This document shows positions 1 to 7,789 of a stretch of 16,075 nucleotides of DNA, in pieces. The notes beneath the pieces are model-generated. The model saw only the letters and a list, made by a program, of their open reading frames with translations, was not told the DNA's origin and made no database searches. This DNA comes from Bifidobacteriaceae bacterium (lineage in GTDB: Bacteria; Actinomycetota; Actinomycetes; Actinomycetales; WQXJ01). A program made the position numbers and the translations under genes. Within the stretch, counting starts at the first letter, position 1. The number at the start of each line of letters is the position of its first letter. The DNA is taken from NCBI GenBank assembly GCA_031276585.1, contig JAISMT010000057.1, positions 1-16,075 of the forward strand, given 5' to 3'.

Positions 1-980
1 CCAGTGGAATCATCAGCCATGACACCGAGAAGAGGATGGTATTGGTGTCCGGAAGGGCCCATCCTGAGCTAGCAGAGGCGGTGGCCCGTGAACTCGATTG
101 TGAGCTGGTGCCCACCTCAGCGTATGACTTCGCGAACGGTGAAATCTACGTTCGCTTCTCCGAATCCGTGCGGGGTGCGTTTGCGTTTTGCCTGCAATCC
201 CACACTGCACCCATCAACCATTGGCTCATGGAACACCTGATAATGTGCGACGCCCTCAAACGAGCCTCGGTCAAATCCATTACCGCTATTGCCCCGTTTT
301 ACGGATACGCCCGGCAAGATAAAAAACACCGCGGACGGGAACCGATCTCGGCCCGGTTGGTGGCCGATCTATTCAAGGAAGCCGGAGCTGACCGGCTCAT
401 GTCCGTAGACCTCCACACGGCTCAGATTCAAGGTTTTTTCAACGGCCCAGTGGACCACCTCTGGTCTTTACCAATCTTGGCGAACTATGTCCGCACAAGG
501 GTGGACCGTTCCCGGCTGACCATAGTTTCACCGGATGCGGGCCGGGTGCGGCTAGCGGATCAATGGTCGGACCGTTTGGGGGCACCGCTGGCCATAATTC
601 ATAAACGCCGCGACCCGCGAGTAGCTAACCAGGTCAAAGTCCATGAACTAGTGGGTGAGGTCAAGGGACGTACCTGCGTGATTGTGGATGACATGATTGA
701 CACGGCTGGCACCATAGTTCAAGCGGCGGAGGCTTTATGGCAGAACGGCGCTAGCCAGGTCATAGTGGCTTCTACCCACGCGGTGCTTTCCGGGCCGGCC
801 GTGGACCGGCTGAAACGTTCCCACATTTCTGAAGTGGTAGTTACCGACACCCTCCCCATTGAGGAAGATAAGCGTTTCGAGCAACTCACGGTGTTGTCGA
901 TTGCTCCGCTTATTGCCCGCGCCATCCGGGAAGTGTTCGATGACGGCTCAGTCACTTCACTCTTTGACGGCAACTCTTAA
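1..980 (+). CDS. prs: Ribose-phosphate pyrophosphokinase (PRPP synthetase), 5' end probably outside the window
   Basis: Makes PRPP from ribose 5-phosphate and ATP in the cytosol, feeding purine, pyrimidine, NAD, His and Trp synthesis. Counting from the ATG at 36, seen motifs are FANGEIYVRF near residue 32, YARQDKKHRGREPISA near 91, VDLHTAQIQGFF near 123, the flexible catalytic loop HKRRDPR at 189-195, and the PRPP-binding loop DDMIDTAGT at 218-226; the variant DTAGT also occurs in Bacillus Prs. The frame is open to the left edge and the eleven residues before that Met (SGIISHDTEKR) resemble the actinobacterial Prs N-terminus, while the AGAGG before the ATG at 36 sits directly against it with no usable spacing. 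I therefore infer that the true start lies just upstream of the window; 36-980 (314 codons) is the minimal alternative. The C-terminus, ending near SLFDG, is complete. rplY follows 139 bases later. Confidence 0.95.
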   Translation, partial: SGIISHDTEKRMVLVSGRAHPELAEAVARELDCELVPTSAYDFANGEIYVRFSESVRGAFAFCLQSHTAPINHWLMEHLIMCDALKRASVKSITAIAPFYGYARQDKKHRGREPISARLVADLFKEAGADRLMSVDLHTAQIQGFFNGPVDHLWSLPILANYVRTRVDRSRLTIVSPDAGRVRLADQWSDRLGAPLAIIHKRRDPRVANQVKVHELVGEVKGRTCVIVDDMIDTAGTIVQAAEALWQNGASQVIVASTHAVLSGPAVDRLKRSHISEVVVTDTLPIEEDKRFEQLTVLSIAPLIARAIREVFDDGSVTSLFDGNS

Positions 981-1119
981 AGAGAGCGGTAGGATCATCA
1001 GGTTGCCTTGGCGAGGGAGTTACGCTCCGTAATCGACTTGAGCTGTATATAGCGCGCTTGGCCAGGGACACCACTGGCCCGCCCGCCGGGCCCCTAACCA
1101 CAAAGGAGCTCAATACATA
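981..1119 (+). promoter_or_regulatory. prs-rplY spacer: structured 5' leader of rplY
   Basis: This 139-base spacer holds no ORF. Seen: alternative short stems around GGAGTTACGCTCCGTAAT at 1016-1033 (GGAG with CTCC, or GTTAC with GTAAT), a 6-bp hairpin GGCCAG/CTGGCC at 1060-1079 with an 8-base loop, a TATATA at 1046-1051 preceded by TG but with no good -35 box, and the rplY ribosome binding site AAGGAG at 1103-1108. The early part carries GGTAG and GGCGAGGGAGT, which loosely recall the two strands of 5S rRNA loop E, the known L25 binding site. E. coli rplY is known to be autoregulated; a similar control here is my inference only. Confidence 0.35.
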
Positions 1120-1710
1120 ATGGCTGAAACAATTCTCCAGGCACTGGTACGTACCGAATTCGGTAAAGGACCAGCGCGGCGCACTCGCCGGGCTGGTCGG
1201 GTCCCAGCGGTACTGCATTCCCACGGTGACACCCCCATCCACGTATCTCTACCAGGGCATGAAACCTTCTTGGCTTTGCGGCACGCTAACGCGGTGCTCA
1301 CCATTGAGGTGGACGGCAAACAGACTTTGACCATTGCCCGCGAAGTGCAGCGCAATGCTCTAACTGACGTTCTGGAACACGTGGATTTGCAGATCATTCA
1401 ACGTGGTGAACGGATTGAAGCCAGTGTGCCTCTGCACCTGGAAGGCGAACCGATCTCCGGTGTGGCCATCCTGGATGCTGGCGAACTTACGGTTCAGGCG
1501 GAGGCCACCCACATTCCCGAGGTTATTTCCATCTCGGTGGAAGGCCTCAACGATGGCGACACCATCAAAGTGGCAGATCTGAAGCTACCGGAAGGCGTAG
1601 AAGCGGTAGATGATCCCGAAACCAACGTGGTGACCATCACCCAGCCGCAAGCCGAACAAGCGGAAACCTCGGCTGAAGCTGAACTGGGTGAGGCTACCGA
1701 GGCGGAGTGA
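1120..1710 (+). CDS. rplY: 50S ribosomal protein L25/general stress protein CTC
   Basis: Binds 5S rRNA in the central protuberance of the large ribosomal subunit. The 196-residue product has the long two-domain CTC form: an N-terminal 5S-binding domain (residues 1 to about 95, with VRTEFGKGPARRTRRAGRVPAVLH and VQRNALTDVLEHVDLQII) and a C-terminal beta domain (about 98-180, with VPLHLEGEP, HIPEVISISVEGL and LPEGVEAVDDPETNVVTI). The last 20 or so residues are an acidic Ala/Glu tail, usual in actinobacterial CTC proteins. The ATG at 1120 is set by a strong AAGGAG site 11 bases upstream. It sits between prs and pth, the standard actinobacterial order, with a 28-base gap to pth. Confidence 0.95.
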   Translation: MAETILQALVRTEFGKGPARRTRRAGRVPAVLHSHGDTPIHVSLPGHETFLALRHANAVLTIEVDGKQTLTIAREVQRNALTDVLEHVDLQIIQRGERIEASVPLHLEGEPISGVAILDAGELTVQAEATHIPEVISISVEGLNDGDTIKVADLKLPEGVEAVDDPETNVVTITQPQAEQAETSAEAELGEATEAE

Positions 1711-1738
1711 CCCGCTCTCAAACGGTTTATAAAGGCTG

Positions 1739-2560
1739 ATGGCGAGTGACATTTGGCTAGTAGTGGGGCTGGGTAACCCTGGCCCCACTTATGCCTGCCA
1801 CCGCCATAATTTGGGTTTCATGGTGGTAGAGGCTTTGGCGGCCCGCACCGGCGCTAATTTGGCGGTGCGGGGTAGGGCTTTGGCGGCAGCGGCCCGGATA
1901 GGGACGCTGCCGGGTGGAGTACCAGGCCCCCGGGCGGTGCTAGCCCAGCCACAGAGTTTTATGAACCTTTCGGGTGGCCCTACCTCCGAGTTGATGACTT
2001 ATTTTGGCGTCGAATTGGACCATCTGGTGGTGGTCCATGACGATTTAGATTTACCGCTAGGGGAGATACGCCTCAAACGGGGTGGTGGCGAGGGGGGGCA
2101 CAATGGGTTGCGGGATATTTCCAAGGCTTTAGGTACCCGGGACTATTTGCGAGTCCGTTTGGGTATTGGGCGCCCGCCGGGGCGCCAGGACGCTGCCAGT
2201 TATGTGTTACGGGATTTTCCTGCAGCGGCCCGTCCAGAGGTGGCCCGGTTGGTGGAGCAAGCGGCCGATGCCGTAGAGCAGGTCATTTTGCACGGTTTAG
2301 AGGCGGCACAGCTGGTTTTTCACACTCGTAAGGTTCCAGCGGCGAACCCGCCAGTTAAAACTGCGTCAGCCAAACCGGATCCAGCTGGGACCGCTCGCAC
2401 TACCCTGCCGGCTGTAACCCCACCGAAAGAACCCTTAGCTGTAACTTCACTGACTGACCCGGTGGTTAAGACCCCGCGGGTGGTAACTCCACCAACTAAA
2501 ATCCTGCCGGTGGAAGTCCCACCAGTTGAAACCCCTCCAGGTGAAGGACCAGCCGTATGA
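1739..2560 (+). CDS. pth: Peptidyl-tRNA hydrolase with a long V/T/P-rich C-terminal tail
   Basis: Cleaves the ester bond of peptidyl-tRNAs released from stalled ribosomes, recycling tRNA in the cytosol. The catalytic domain covers residues 1 to about 198. Family residues seen are N13 in LGNPGP, the catalytic H23 in RHN, N76 in FMNLSG, D101 in VVHDDLDLP and N122 in GGHNGL. The protein is 273 residues, while bacterial Pth is usually about 185-205. The excess is a tail of roughly 70 residues after FHTRKVPAA, rich in Val, Thr and Pro with a degenerate repeat (see the repeat entry). The ATG at 1739 has only a weak AAAGG upstream. The stop overlaps the mfd start (ATGA), so the two are probably translationally coupled. 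Confidence 0.94.
   Translation: MASDIWLVVGLGNPGPTYACHRHNLGFMVVEALAARTGANLAVRGRALAAAARIGTLPGGVPGPRAVLAQPQSFMNLSGGPTSELMTYFGVELDHLVVVHDDLDLPLGEIRLKRGGGEGGHNGLRDISKALGTRDYLRVRLGIGRPPGRQDAASYVLRDFPAAARPEVARLVEQAADAVEQVILHGLEAAQLVFHTRKVPAANPPVKTASAKPDPAGTARTTLPAVTPPKEPLAVTSLTDPVVKTPRVVTPPTKILPVEVPPVETPPGEGPAV
2404..2551 (+). repeat. Degenerate ~30-base repeats coding the Pth tail
   Basis: The end of pth is built from imperfect units of about 27-30 bases. Examples start near 2407 (CTGCCGGCTGTAACCCCACC), near 2478 (GGGTGGTAACTCCACC) and near 2506 (CCGGTGGAAGTCCCACC), with more diverged units between. The protein consensus is roughly V-x-T/V-P-P-x-x-x-P. The units are too diverged to be a recent expansion. 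The segment has more C and less G than the rest of pth. Confidence 0.5.
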
Positions 2561-5500
2561 GTTTGACCTATTTGCCTCAGTTGGTGGCGGCGGACCCTGG
2601 CCTGGCTCAGGCCCTGGAATGGGTGGAGGCCCATGTTGCGGGAGATCGTTCTACGCAGCGGGCTAATGTGACGGCAGTAGAAGGGGTGCGGCCCGTGGTG
2701 GTGGCTGCTCTGACCCGGCGGTTAGTCGAAGCTAGCCGGGGCATAACAGCGGGAGCTGGCGTTACACCGGACGTGACCAACGCGGCATCGGCCATCAACC
2801 AGGTGGTTCCGCCCCCGCCGGTAGTGGTAATCACGGCTTCTACCAGCGCAGCGGAAGAACTAGCGCAAGCCGTTCGCGCTTTTCTCCCGGCTGATGTGGT
2901 GGCCGTGCTGCCGGCTTGGGAAACTTTGCCCCACGAGCGGCTTTCCCCCCGAGCCGATACGTTGGGGCGCCGCACGGCGGTGTTCCGGCGGCTAGCTCAC
3001 CCGGACTCTAACGGCCCCCACGGACCCATTGAGCTGCTGATTACACCGCTGCGTTCCGTGCTACAGCCCGTGGTACGAGGTTTGGGTGACGTGGATGTGG
3101 TCAGGCTGCACGCCGGAGACCAAGCGGACTTGACTCAGACCGCCGAACAGTTGGCGGCTTTGGCTTACACCCGGGTGGATATGGTGACCCGGCGGGGTGA
3201 ATTTGCACTACGGGGCGGGATTCTGGACGTGTTTCCCCCCACTGAAGACCATCCGGTGCGGATTGATTTCTGGGGTGACGAAGTAGAAGAAATCCGTTAC
3301 TTCACGGTTTCAGACCAACGTTCAGCTGATGTAGCCGAGAACGGGTTGTGGGCCTCGGCCTGCCGGGAGCTTCTACTCACTGATTCAGTCAAAGCCCGGG
3401 CTCGAGCTTTGATCCCTCAATTACCGGGGGTGACCGAACTATTAGACAAAGTGGCGGCAGGCATACCAGCTGAGGGTATGGAATCTCTCACCCCGGTGTT
3501 AGCGGATGCCCTCACCCCGGTGCTGAATTTGCTCCCTCCTGGGGCTTTGATGCTGTTCTTGGATCCCGAACGGTTACGCCGCCGCGCAGAAGATTTGCTT
3601 GCCACCGCCCAAGAATTCTTGGAAGCGGCTTGGGAAGCGGCGGCCGTAGGCGCGGATTCCCCAGTGGATTTAGCGGCCGGTACCTTCCTCACTTTGGAAC
3701 AGTTGGGCCAAGAATGTGAACAGGCAGGTTGTGCCTGGTGGAACATCGGTAACTTTGCGGCGCCTGATCCGTTAGACCCGGCTGAGTTTCAACCCTTTGA
3801 TGAGATTGACGCGCCTAGCGTTGCCTCGCTGGGTGCGGCGGCTCCCAGCGTCCAGATTGGGGCCAAAGAACTAGAGAACTATCACGGCCAGGTGTCCCGA
3901 GCGGTGGGGCAACTCCAATCTTGGGTCAAAGCTGGCTGGCGGGTGGTGCTGACCACTCCAGGAGCGGGGCCCGCCAAACGGTTAGCGGAACGGTTGGGGG
4001 GTGAGGGAGTTCCGGCTCGGGTAGTTCCAGATTTAGACCACTTGGTGGCTGGAACCTTGACATCTGAGTCAGATCCGCCCTCGCTCGGAGTTGCAGACCA
4101 TATTGTCTTGGTCACCACGGCGGAAGGGCGGGGTTACACCATGCCCGGCCTGAAGTTGGCACTAGTAGGGGAACAAGACCTAACTGGGCGCGGCGGTACC
4201 ACTACCCGGGATATGCGGCGCATGCCCTCGCGGCGTAAAGCCGGAGTAGACCCCCTGCAATTGCAGACTGGGGATTTGGTGGTCCACGAGCAACACGGAG
4301 TGGGGCGGTTCCAAGCTTTAGTGGACCGCACGGTAGGGCAAGGGGAACATTCCGCCACTCGCGAATACCTGGTAATTGAATATGCGCCTTCCAAGCGTGG
4401 CCAAGCCGGTGACCGGCTGTATGTCCCCACTGATTCTTTGGACCAGGTGACCCGCTATGTGGGTGGTGAAAACCCCAATTTATCCAAGCTGGGAGGCGGG
4501 GACTGGGCTAAAACTAAAGCCCGGGCCCGCCAAGCGGTGAGCCGCCTGGCGGAAGAATTGGTGCGGCTTTACGCGGCGCGTATGAACACTCAAGGCTTTG
4601 CTTTCAGTCCGGATACACCGTGGCAGCGGGAGCTGGAGGACGCCTTTGCTTATGTGGAAACCCCAGACCAGCTCACAACCATTGACGAGGTCAAAGCTGA
4701 CATGCAAGCCACTGCCCCTATGGACCGTTTGATCTGCGGTGATGTGGGTTACGGTAAGACTGAGGTGGCGGTGCGGGCCGCTTTCAAAGCGGTGCAAGAC
4801 GGCAAACAAGTAGCCATTTTGGCTCCCACCACGCTTTTGGTGCGTCAACATTTGGATACTTTTTTGGAACGCTATGCGCCTTTCCCGGTGGAGGTGCGCC
4901 CGCTGTCCCGGTTCCAATCCGCTAAAGAAGCCCATCAAACTAGGGAGGATTTAGCGGAGGGCAAAGTAGATGTGGTGATAGGTACCCACGCATTAGTAAC
5001 TGGTGACGTGCGGTTTAAAGACCTAGGTTTGGTGGTGATAGATGAGGAACAACGCTTCGGGGTGGAACACAAAGAAACTCTTAAAGCGCAGCGACCGGAA
5101 GTGGACGTGTTGTCCATGTCTGCTACCCCCATTCCCCGTACTTTGGAGATGGCGGTGAGCGGCATCCGCGAGATGTCCACCCTGACTACCCCGCCAGAAG
5201 AACGCCACCCGGTTTTAACCTATGTGGGAGCTTCCACGCCTGGCCAAATCTCGGCGGCTATTCGGCGCGAATTGTTACGTGAAGGTCAAGTGTTTTATGT
5301 GCATAACCGGGTGCAGTCCATTACCCGCATAGCGGCCGAACTGGCTGAGTTAGTGCCAGAAGCGCGCGTGGCGGTGGCTCACGGCAAAATGCAAGAGCGT
5401 CAACTAGAGCAAGTCATGGTTGATTTTTGGGAAAAGAAGTTTGATGTTCTGGTTTGCACCACCATTATTGAAACCGGTTTGGATATTGCCAACGCCAACA

Positions 5501-6291
5501 CTTTGATTGTTTCGGGGGCAGAAAAGTTTGGTTTATCCCAGTTACACCAGTTACGGGGCCGGGTAGGCCGGGGTAAAGAACGGGCTTACGCTTATTTTTT
5601 GTACGATGCCGGCCGTTCGCTCACCGAAACCGCTCACGACCGTTTATCTACTATTGCTAGCCAGTCTGAATTGGGCGCCGGGATGCAAGTAGCACTCAAA
5701 GACTTGGAAATCCGGGGCGCGGGGAACCTGTTGGGCGGTGAACAATCGGGTCACATCGCGGGAGTGGGATTTGACCTGTACTTGCGGATGATTGGTGAGG
5801 CAGTAGCCGCTGCTAAAGGTTTAGAACAACCCACTCCAGTTGAGGTAACCATCGAATTACCGGTCAACGCGCACATTCCCCACTCTTATGTAGACGGGGA
5901 CCGGCTGCGGTTGGAGGCCTACACCAAACTGTCCCAAGCGACATCGGACCAAGACCTGCAAGCTGTAGCCGATGAACTAACCGACCGTTACGGCCCCATC
6001 CCGCCCGAGGTCGAAGCCTTGTTTGAGTTGGCTCGGCTGCGTTTACAGGCCCGGGTTTTGGGGTTAACCCAGATCTCGGTCCAAGGCCGGTACATCCGGA
6101 TGGCGCCTCTGGTGTTACCCGAATCGCGCCAGTTGTACCTGCAGCGCACCGCTAAGGGAACCATTTTGAAACCCGCCACTCGTACCGTTTTGGTTCCCCT
6201 GCCGCGTGCCGGAGCCCGCCTCAGCGAAGGGGTATTGACCGGCACTGACCTGGTGCAATGGCTCCAGTCCCTTCTTACCTCTTTGCAGTAA
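2557..6291 (+). CDS. mfd: Transcription-repair coupling factor Mfd
   Basis: An ATP-driven DNA translocase that removes RNA polymerase stalled at lesions and recruits UvrA for nucleotide excision repair. The 1244 residues show the UvrB-like N-terminal module (for example LPAWETLPHERLSP and RRGEFALRGGILDVFPP), the RNA polymerase interaction domain from about residue 570 (TGDLVVHEQHGVGRF), the Walker A motif GDVGYGKT at 728-735, the Walker B box DEEQ at 829-832, SATPIPRTLE from 855, TIIETGLDIANANT, and the helicase motif RGRVGRG at 1000-1006, then the C-terminal TRCF domain (VELPVNAHIP-like ELPVNAHIPHSYV). The ATG overlaps the pth stop. An extra low-complexity stretch sits at residues 62-88 (GITAGAGVTPDVTNAASAIN followed by QVVPPPP), between the first helices and the beta strand VVVITA. 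All motor motifs are intact. Confidence 0.97.
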   Translation: MSLTYLPQLVAADPGLAQALEWVEAHVAGDRSTQRANVTAVEGVRPVVVAALTRRLVEASRGITAGAGVTPDVTNAASAINQVVPPPPVVVITASTSAAEELAQAVRAFLPADVVAVLPAWETLPHERLSPRADTLGRRTAVFRRLAHPDSNGPHGPIELLITPLRSVLQPVVRGLGDVDVVRLHAGDQADLTQTAEQLAALAYTRVDMVTRRGEFALRGGILDVFPPTEDHPVRIDFWGDEVEEIRYFTVSDQRSADVAENGLWASACRELLLTDSVKARARALIPQLPGVTELLDKVAAGIPAEGMESLTPVLADALTPVLNLLPPGALMLFLDPERLRRRAEDLLATAQEFLEAAWEAAAVGADSPVDLAAGTFLTLEQLGQECEQAGCAWWNIGNFAAPDPLDPAEFQPFDEIDAPSVASLGAAAPSVQIGAKELENYHGQVSRAVGQLQSWVKAGWRVVLTTPGAGPAKRLAERLGGEGVPARVVPDLDHLVAGTLTSESDPPSLGVADHIVLVTTAEGRGYTMPGLKLALVGEQDLTGRGGTTTRDMRRMPSRRKAGVDPLQLQTGDLVVHEQHGVGRFQALVDRTVGQGEHSATREYLVIEYAPSKRGQAGDRLYVPTDSLDQVTRYVGGENPNLSKLGGGDWAKTKARARQAVSRLAEELVRLYAARMNTQGFAFSPDTPWQRELEDAFAYVETPDQLTTIDEVKADMQATAPMDRLICGDVGYGKTEVAVRAAFKAVQDGKQVAILAPTTLLVRQHLDTFLERYAPFPVEVRPLSRFQSAKEAHQTREDLAEGKVDVVIGTHALVTGDVRFKDLGLVVIDEEQRFGVEHKETLKAQRPEVDVLSMSATPIPRTLEMAVSGIREMSTLTTPPEERHPVLTYVGASTPGQISAAIRRELLREGQVFYVHNRVQSITRIAAELAELVPEARVAVAHGKMQERQLEQVMVDFWEKKFDVLVCTTIIETGLDIANANTLIVSGAEKFGLSQLHQLRGRVGRGKERAYAYFLYDAGRSLTETAHDRLSTIASQSELGAGMQVALKDLEIRGAGNLLGGEQSGHIAGVGFDLYLRMIGEAVAAAKGLEQPTPVEVTIELPVNAHIPHSYVDGDRLRLEAYTKLSQATSDQDLQAVADELTDRYGPIPPEVEALFELARLRLQARVLGLTQISVQGRYIRMAPLVLPESRQLYLQRTAKGTILKPATRTVLVPLPRAGARLSEGVLTGTDLVQWLQSLLTSLQ

Positions 6292-6311
6292 AAGCCCCAG
6301 CACAGGTTGGT

Positions 6312-6361
6312 CCATCACCGGCCGTCGGTAATTTACGGCAAACGCCGCATCCGACTGATGG
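6312..6361 (+). terminator. Hairpin after mfd, possible weak terminator
   Basis: Twenty bases after the mfd stop lies a compound inverted repeat. CCATCA (6312-6317) and GTCGG (6324-6328) pair with the continuous arm CCGACTGATGG (6351-6361), leaving a 6-base bulge, and an inner CGGC-AAAC-GCCG hairpin sits at 6336-6347. The arm is followed by TTTGTGT, a poor U tract, so intrinsic termination is plausible but not assured. The remainder of the 175-base spacer holds a TAAGAT at 6416-6421 that could be a -10 box for the lipoprotein gene, without a convincing -35. Confidence 0.35.
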
Positions 6362-6466
6362 TTTGTGTCTGGTCTCCTTAGAAATCACTTCAAACAAGGC
6401 ACGCTGAGGGCCGCGTAAGATGTACCCGGAACTATTACCCGCCCAACCCGAGGAGGAAATCCACAT

Positions 6467-7060
6467 ATGGCACTGGTGCAGAGGCGCGGGCGCGTCTGGT
6501 TAGCTTTGATGGCGTTGGGGGCTGTGGGCTTGGTTGGCTGTGACGCCCAGCCGGGGGTAGCTGTCAACGTAGGCGGCACAGTGATCACAGAACAACAGGT
6601 AGCTGATGTAGCGAGCGATTTTGAAGCGTTACAGGCCGCCTTAGGTGCGGACGGCACCGTACCCCAAGCCCAAGTGGTGCGGGACCTGATGTTAGACCAA
6701 GCCATGATGCAGGTGCTACACCAGCCCAGCTATGCCGAAATTTTACCCGAGGTAGAAAAAGTCACCAAAGCCTCAGTTTTGAAACAGCTGAAAGAACTCG
6801 GGGCACCAGCAGACATCCTGGAACAGTACGAGGCTGTGGATGCTGACCCGGTGGCATACCGCGTGTTGTCTGACACCTTTAACCAGTTGGTGCAGGGAGA
6901 ACTGATCAAGGCGGAAGACCTGGATGCAGTTTTAACACCGGAGAATATCCAAATAAACCCCCGATATACCCAAGTAGACTCCAAGACCGGGCTGCCGGAC
7001 TACCCCTGGAAGTTCAAAGCGCCAGCCACGCAAGAACCCACCATCGAACTAGCGCCGTGA
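6467..7060 (+). CDS. Putative lipoprotein with SurA/PrsA-like N-terminal region
   Basis: The 197-residue product begins with a lipoprotein signal: basic MALVQRRGR, a hydrophobic core, and the lipobox LVGC with the lipidated Cys at residue 25. The mature protein should therefore be anchored to the outer face of the membrane. After the Cys, GVAVNVGGTVITEQQVADVA resembles the start of SurA-N/foldase-type domains, which chaperone exported proteins. No parvulin rotamase domain is present, and the C-terminus is short and Pro-rich. A strong AGGAGG-type ribosome binding site at 6451-6456 fixes the ATG. Its stop overlaps the mazG start. A SurA-like lipoprotein between mfd and mazG is a recurring actinobacterial arrangement as far as I recall. 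The exact function is unknown. Confidence 0.8.
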   Translation: MALVQRRGRVWLALMALGAVGLVGCDAQPGVAVNVGGTVITEQQVADVASDFEALQAALGADGTVPQAQVVRDLMLDQAMMQVLHQPSYAEILPEVEKVTKASVLKQLKELGAPADILEQYEAVDADPVAYRVLSDTFNQLVQGELIKAEDLDAVLTPENIQINPRYTQVDSKTGLPDYPWKFKAPATQEPTIELAP

Positions 7061-7770
7061 CGGTTCCGCTCCCGGACGGTGCTTCTCCGGTTGCAACTCC
7101 ACCACTAGCCGGAGTAGCCCATTTGGTCAGAACTATGGAGCGTCTGCGAGCACCCGGTGGTTGCCCTTGGGACGCTCAGCAAACCCACGTTTCTCTAGTT
7201 CAGTACCTATTGGAAGAAGCTTACGAAGCAGCTGAAGCCATTGAGGACGGTGACCGGGAAGATCTACGAGAAGAACTGGGCGACGTGTTGTTGCAAGTAG
7301 TTTTTCATGCCTTGATCGCCGCCGAAGACCCCGAAGATCCGTTCACTCTAGATGACTTAGCCTTCGGGGTAGCTCAAAAACTAATCCGGCGTCACCCCCA
7401 TGTTTTTGCTGATCAGGAAGCAGTCCCCCTGTCTGCCGAAGAATCCCACCGGCGTTGGGACCGTATCAAAACCCAAGAAAAAGCGCGGCAATCGGTGTTA
7501 GACGGGATACCCGTTAAACAGTCGCCGTTGGCGCGGGCCCAAAAAGTGTTAGGCCGGGCGCGGCGCGGCGGTTTAGAACTAGACTTAACATCCGATGCCG
7601 CGCGTACGGCATCGGACACTAACCCCGCGCCACCACCCACTAACTTGGGTGAACGCCTACTGGCTTTGGTAGCCCAAGCGGACGCGGCCGGCTTGGACGC
7701 CGAAAAAGAACTACGTGCCGCCACTCGCCAAGTGGAAGCACAAATCAAACAACTCGAAGCAGAGCGGTAA
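7057..7770 (+). CDS. mazG: MazG-family nucleoside triphosphate pyrophosphohydrolase
   Basis: Hydrolyses (d)NTPs to NMP and pyrophosphate, probably clearing damaged nucleotides from the pool. Of 237 residues, about 19-130 form the MazG core: LRAPGGCPWDAQQTH, the metal-binding EEAYE (E53, E54, E57) and EELGD (E73, D76), and LIRRHPHVF. The C-terminal part (RARRGGLELD, then GERLLALVAQADAAGLDAEKEL) matches the second helical region of actinobacterial MazG. Between these lies a low-complexity linker, SDAARTASDTNPAPPPT (179-195), whose DNA contains a perfect palindrome. The start is GTG, overlapping the lipoprotein stop as GTGA, so translation is probably coupled. A 19-base gap separates it from pntA. 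Confidence 0.92.
   Translation: MTVPLPDGASPVATPPLAGVAHLVRTMERLRAPGGCPWDAQQTHVSLVQYLLEEAYEAAEAIEDGDREDLREELGDVLLQVVFHALIAAEDPEDPFTLDDLAFGVAQKLIRRHPHVFADQEAVPLSAEESHRRWDRIKTQEKARQSVLDGIPVKQSPLARAQKVLGRARRGGLELDLTSDAARTASDTNPAPPPTNLGERLLALVAQADAAGLDAEKELRAATRQVEAQIKQLEAER
7591..7616. repeat. Perfect 10-bp inverted repeat inside mazG
   Basis: TCCGATGCCG (7591-7600) and its exact complement CGGCATCGGA (7607-7616) flank the 6-base loop CGCGTA. It is read as SDAARTASD in the variable MazG linker, so it keeps the frame. Each arm contains the 9-mer that recurs elsewhere in the window. Confidence 0.85.
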
Positions 7771-7789
7771 TAAGGATTAGGAGCCAAGG

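Noticed and set aside
19..35. ATG at 19 as the prs start
   Set aside because: It is in a different frame from prs; the prs frame stays open to the left edge with family-like residues.
2404..2551. Short repeats at the end of pth as a CRISPR-like array
   Set aside because: The units are degenerate, contiguous without spacers, and in frame with pth.
4480..4938. Long open frame on the minus strand opposite mfd
   Set aside because: It is antisense to the conserved motor domain of Mfd, has no ribosome binding site and no protein-like motifs.
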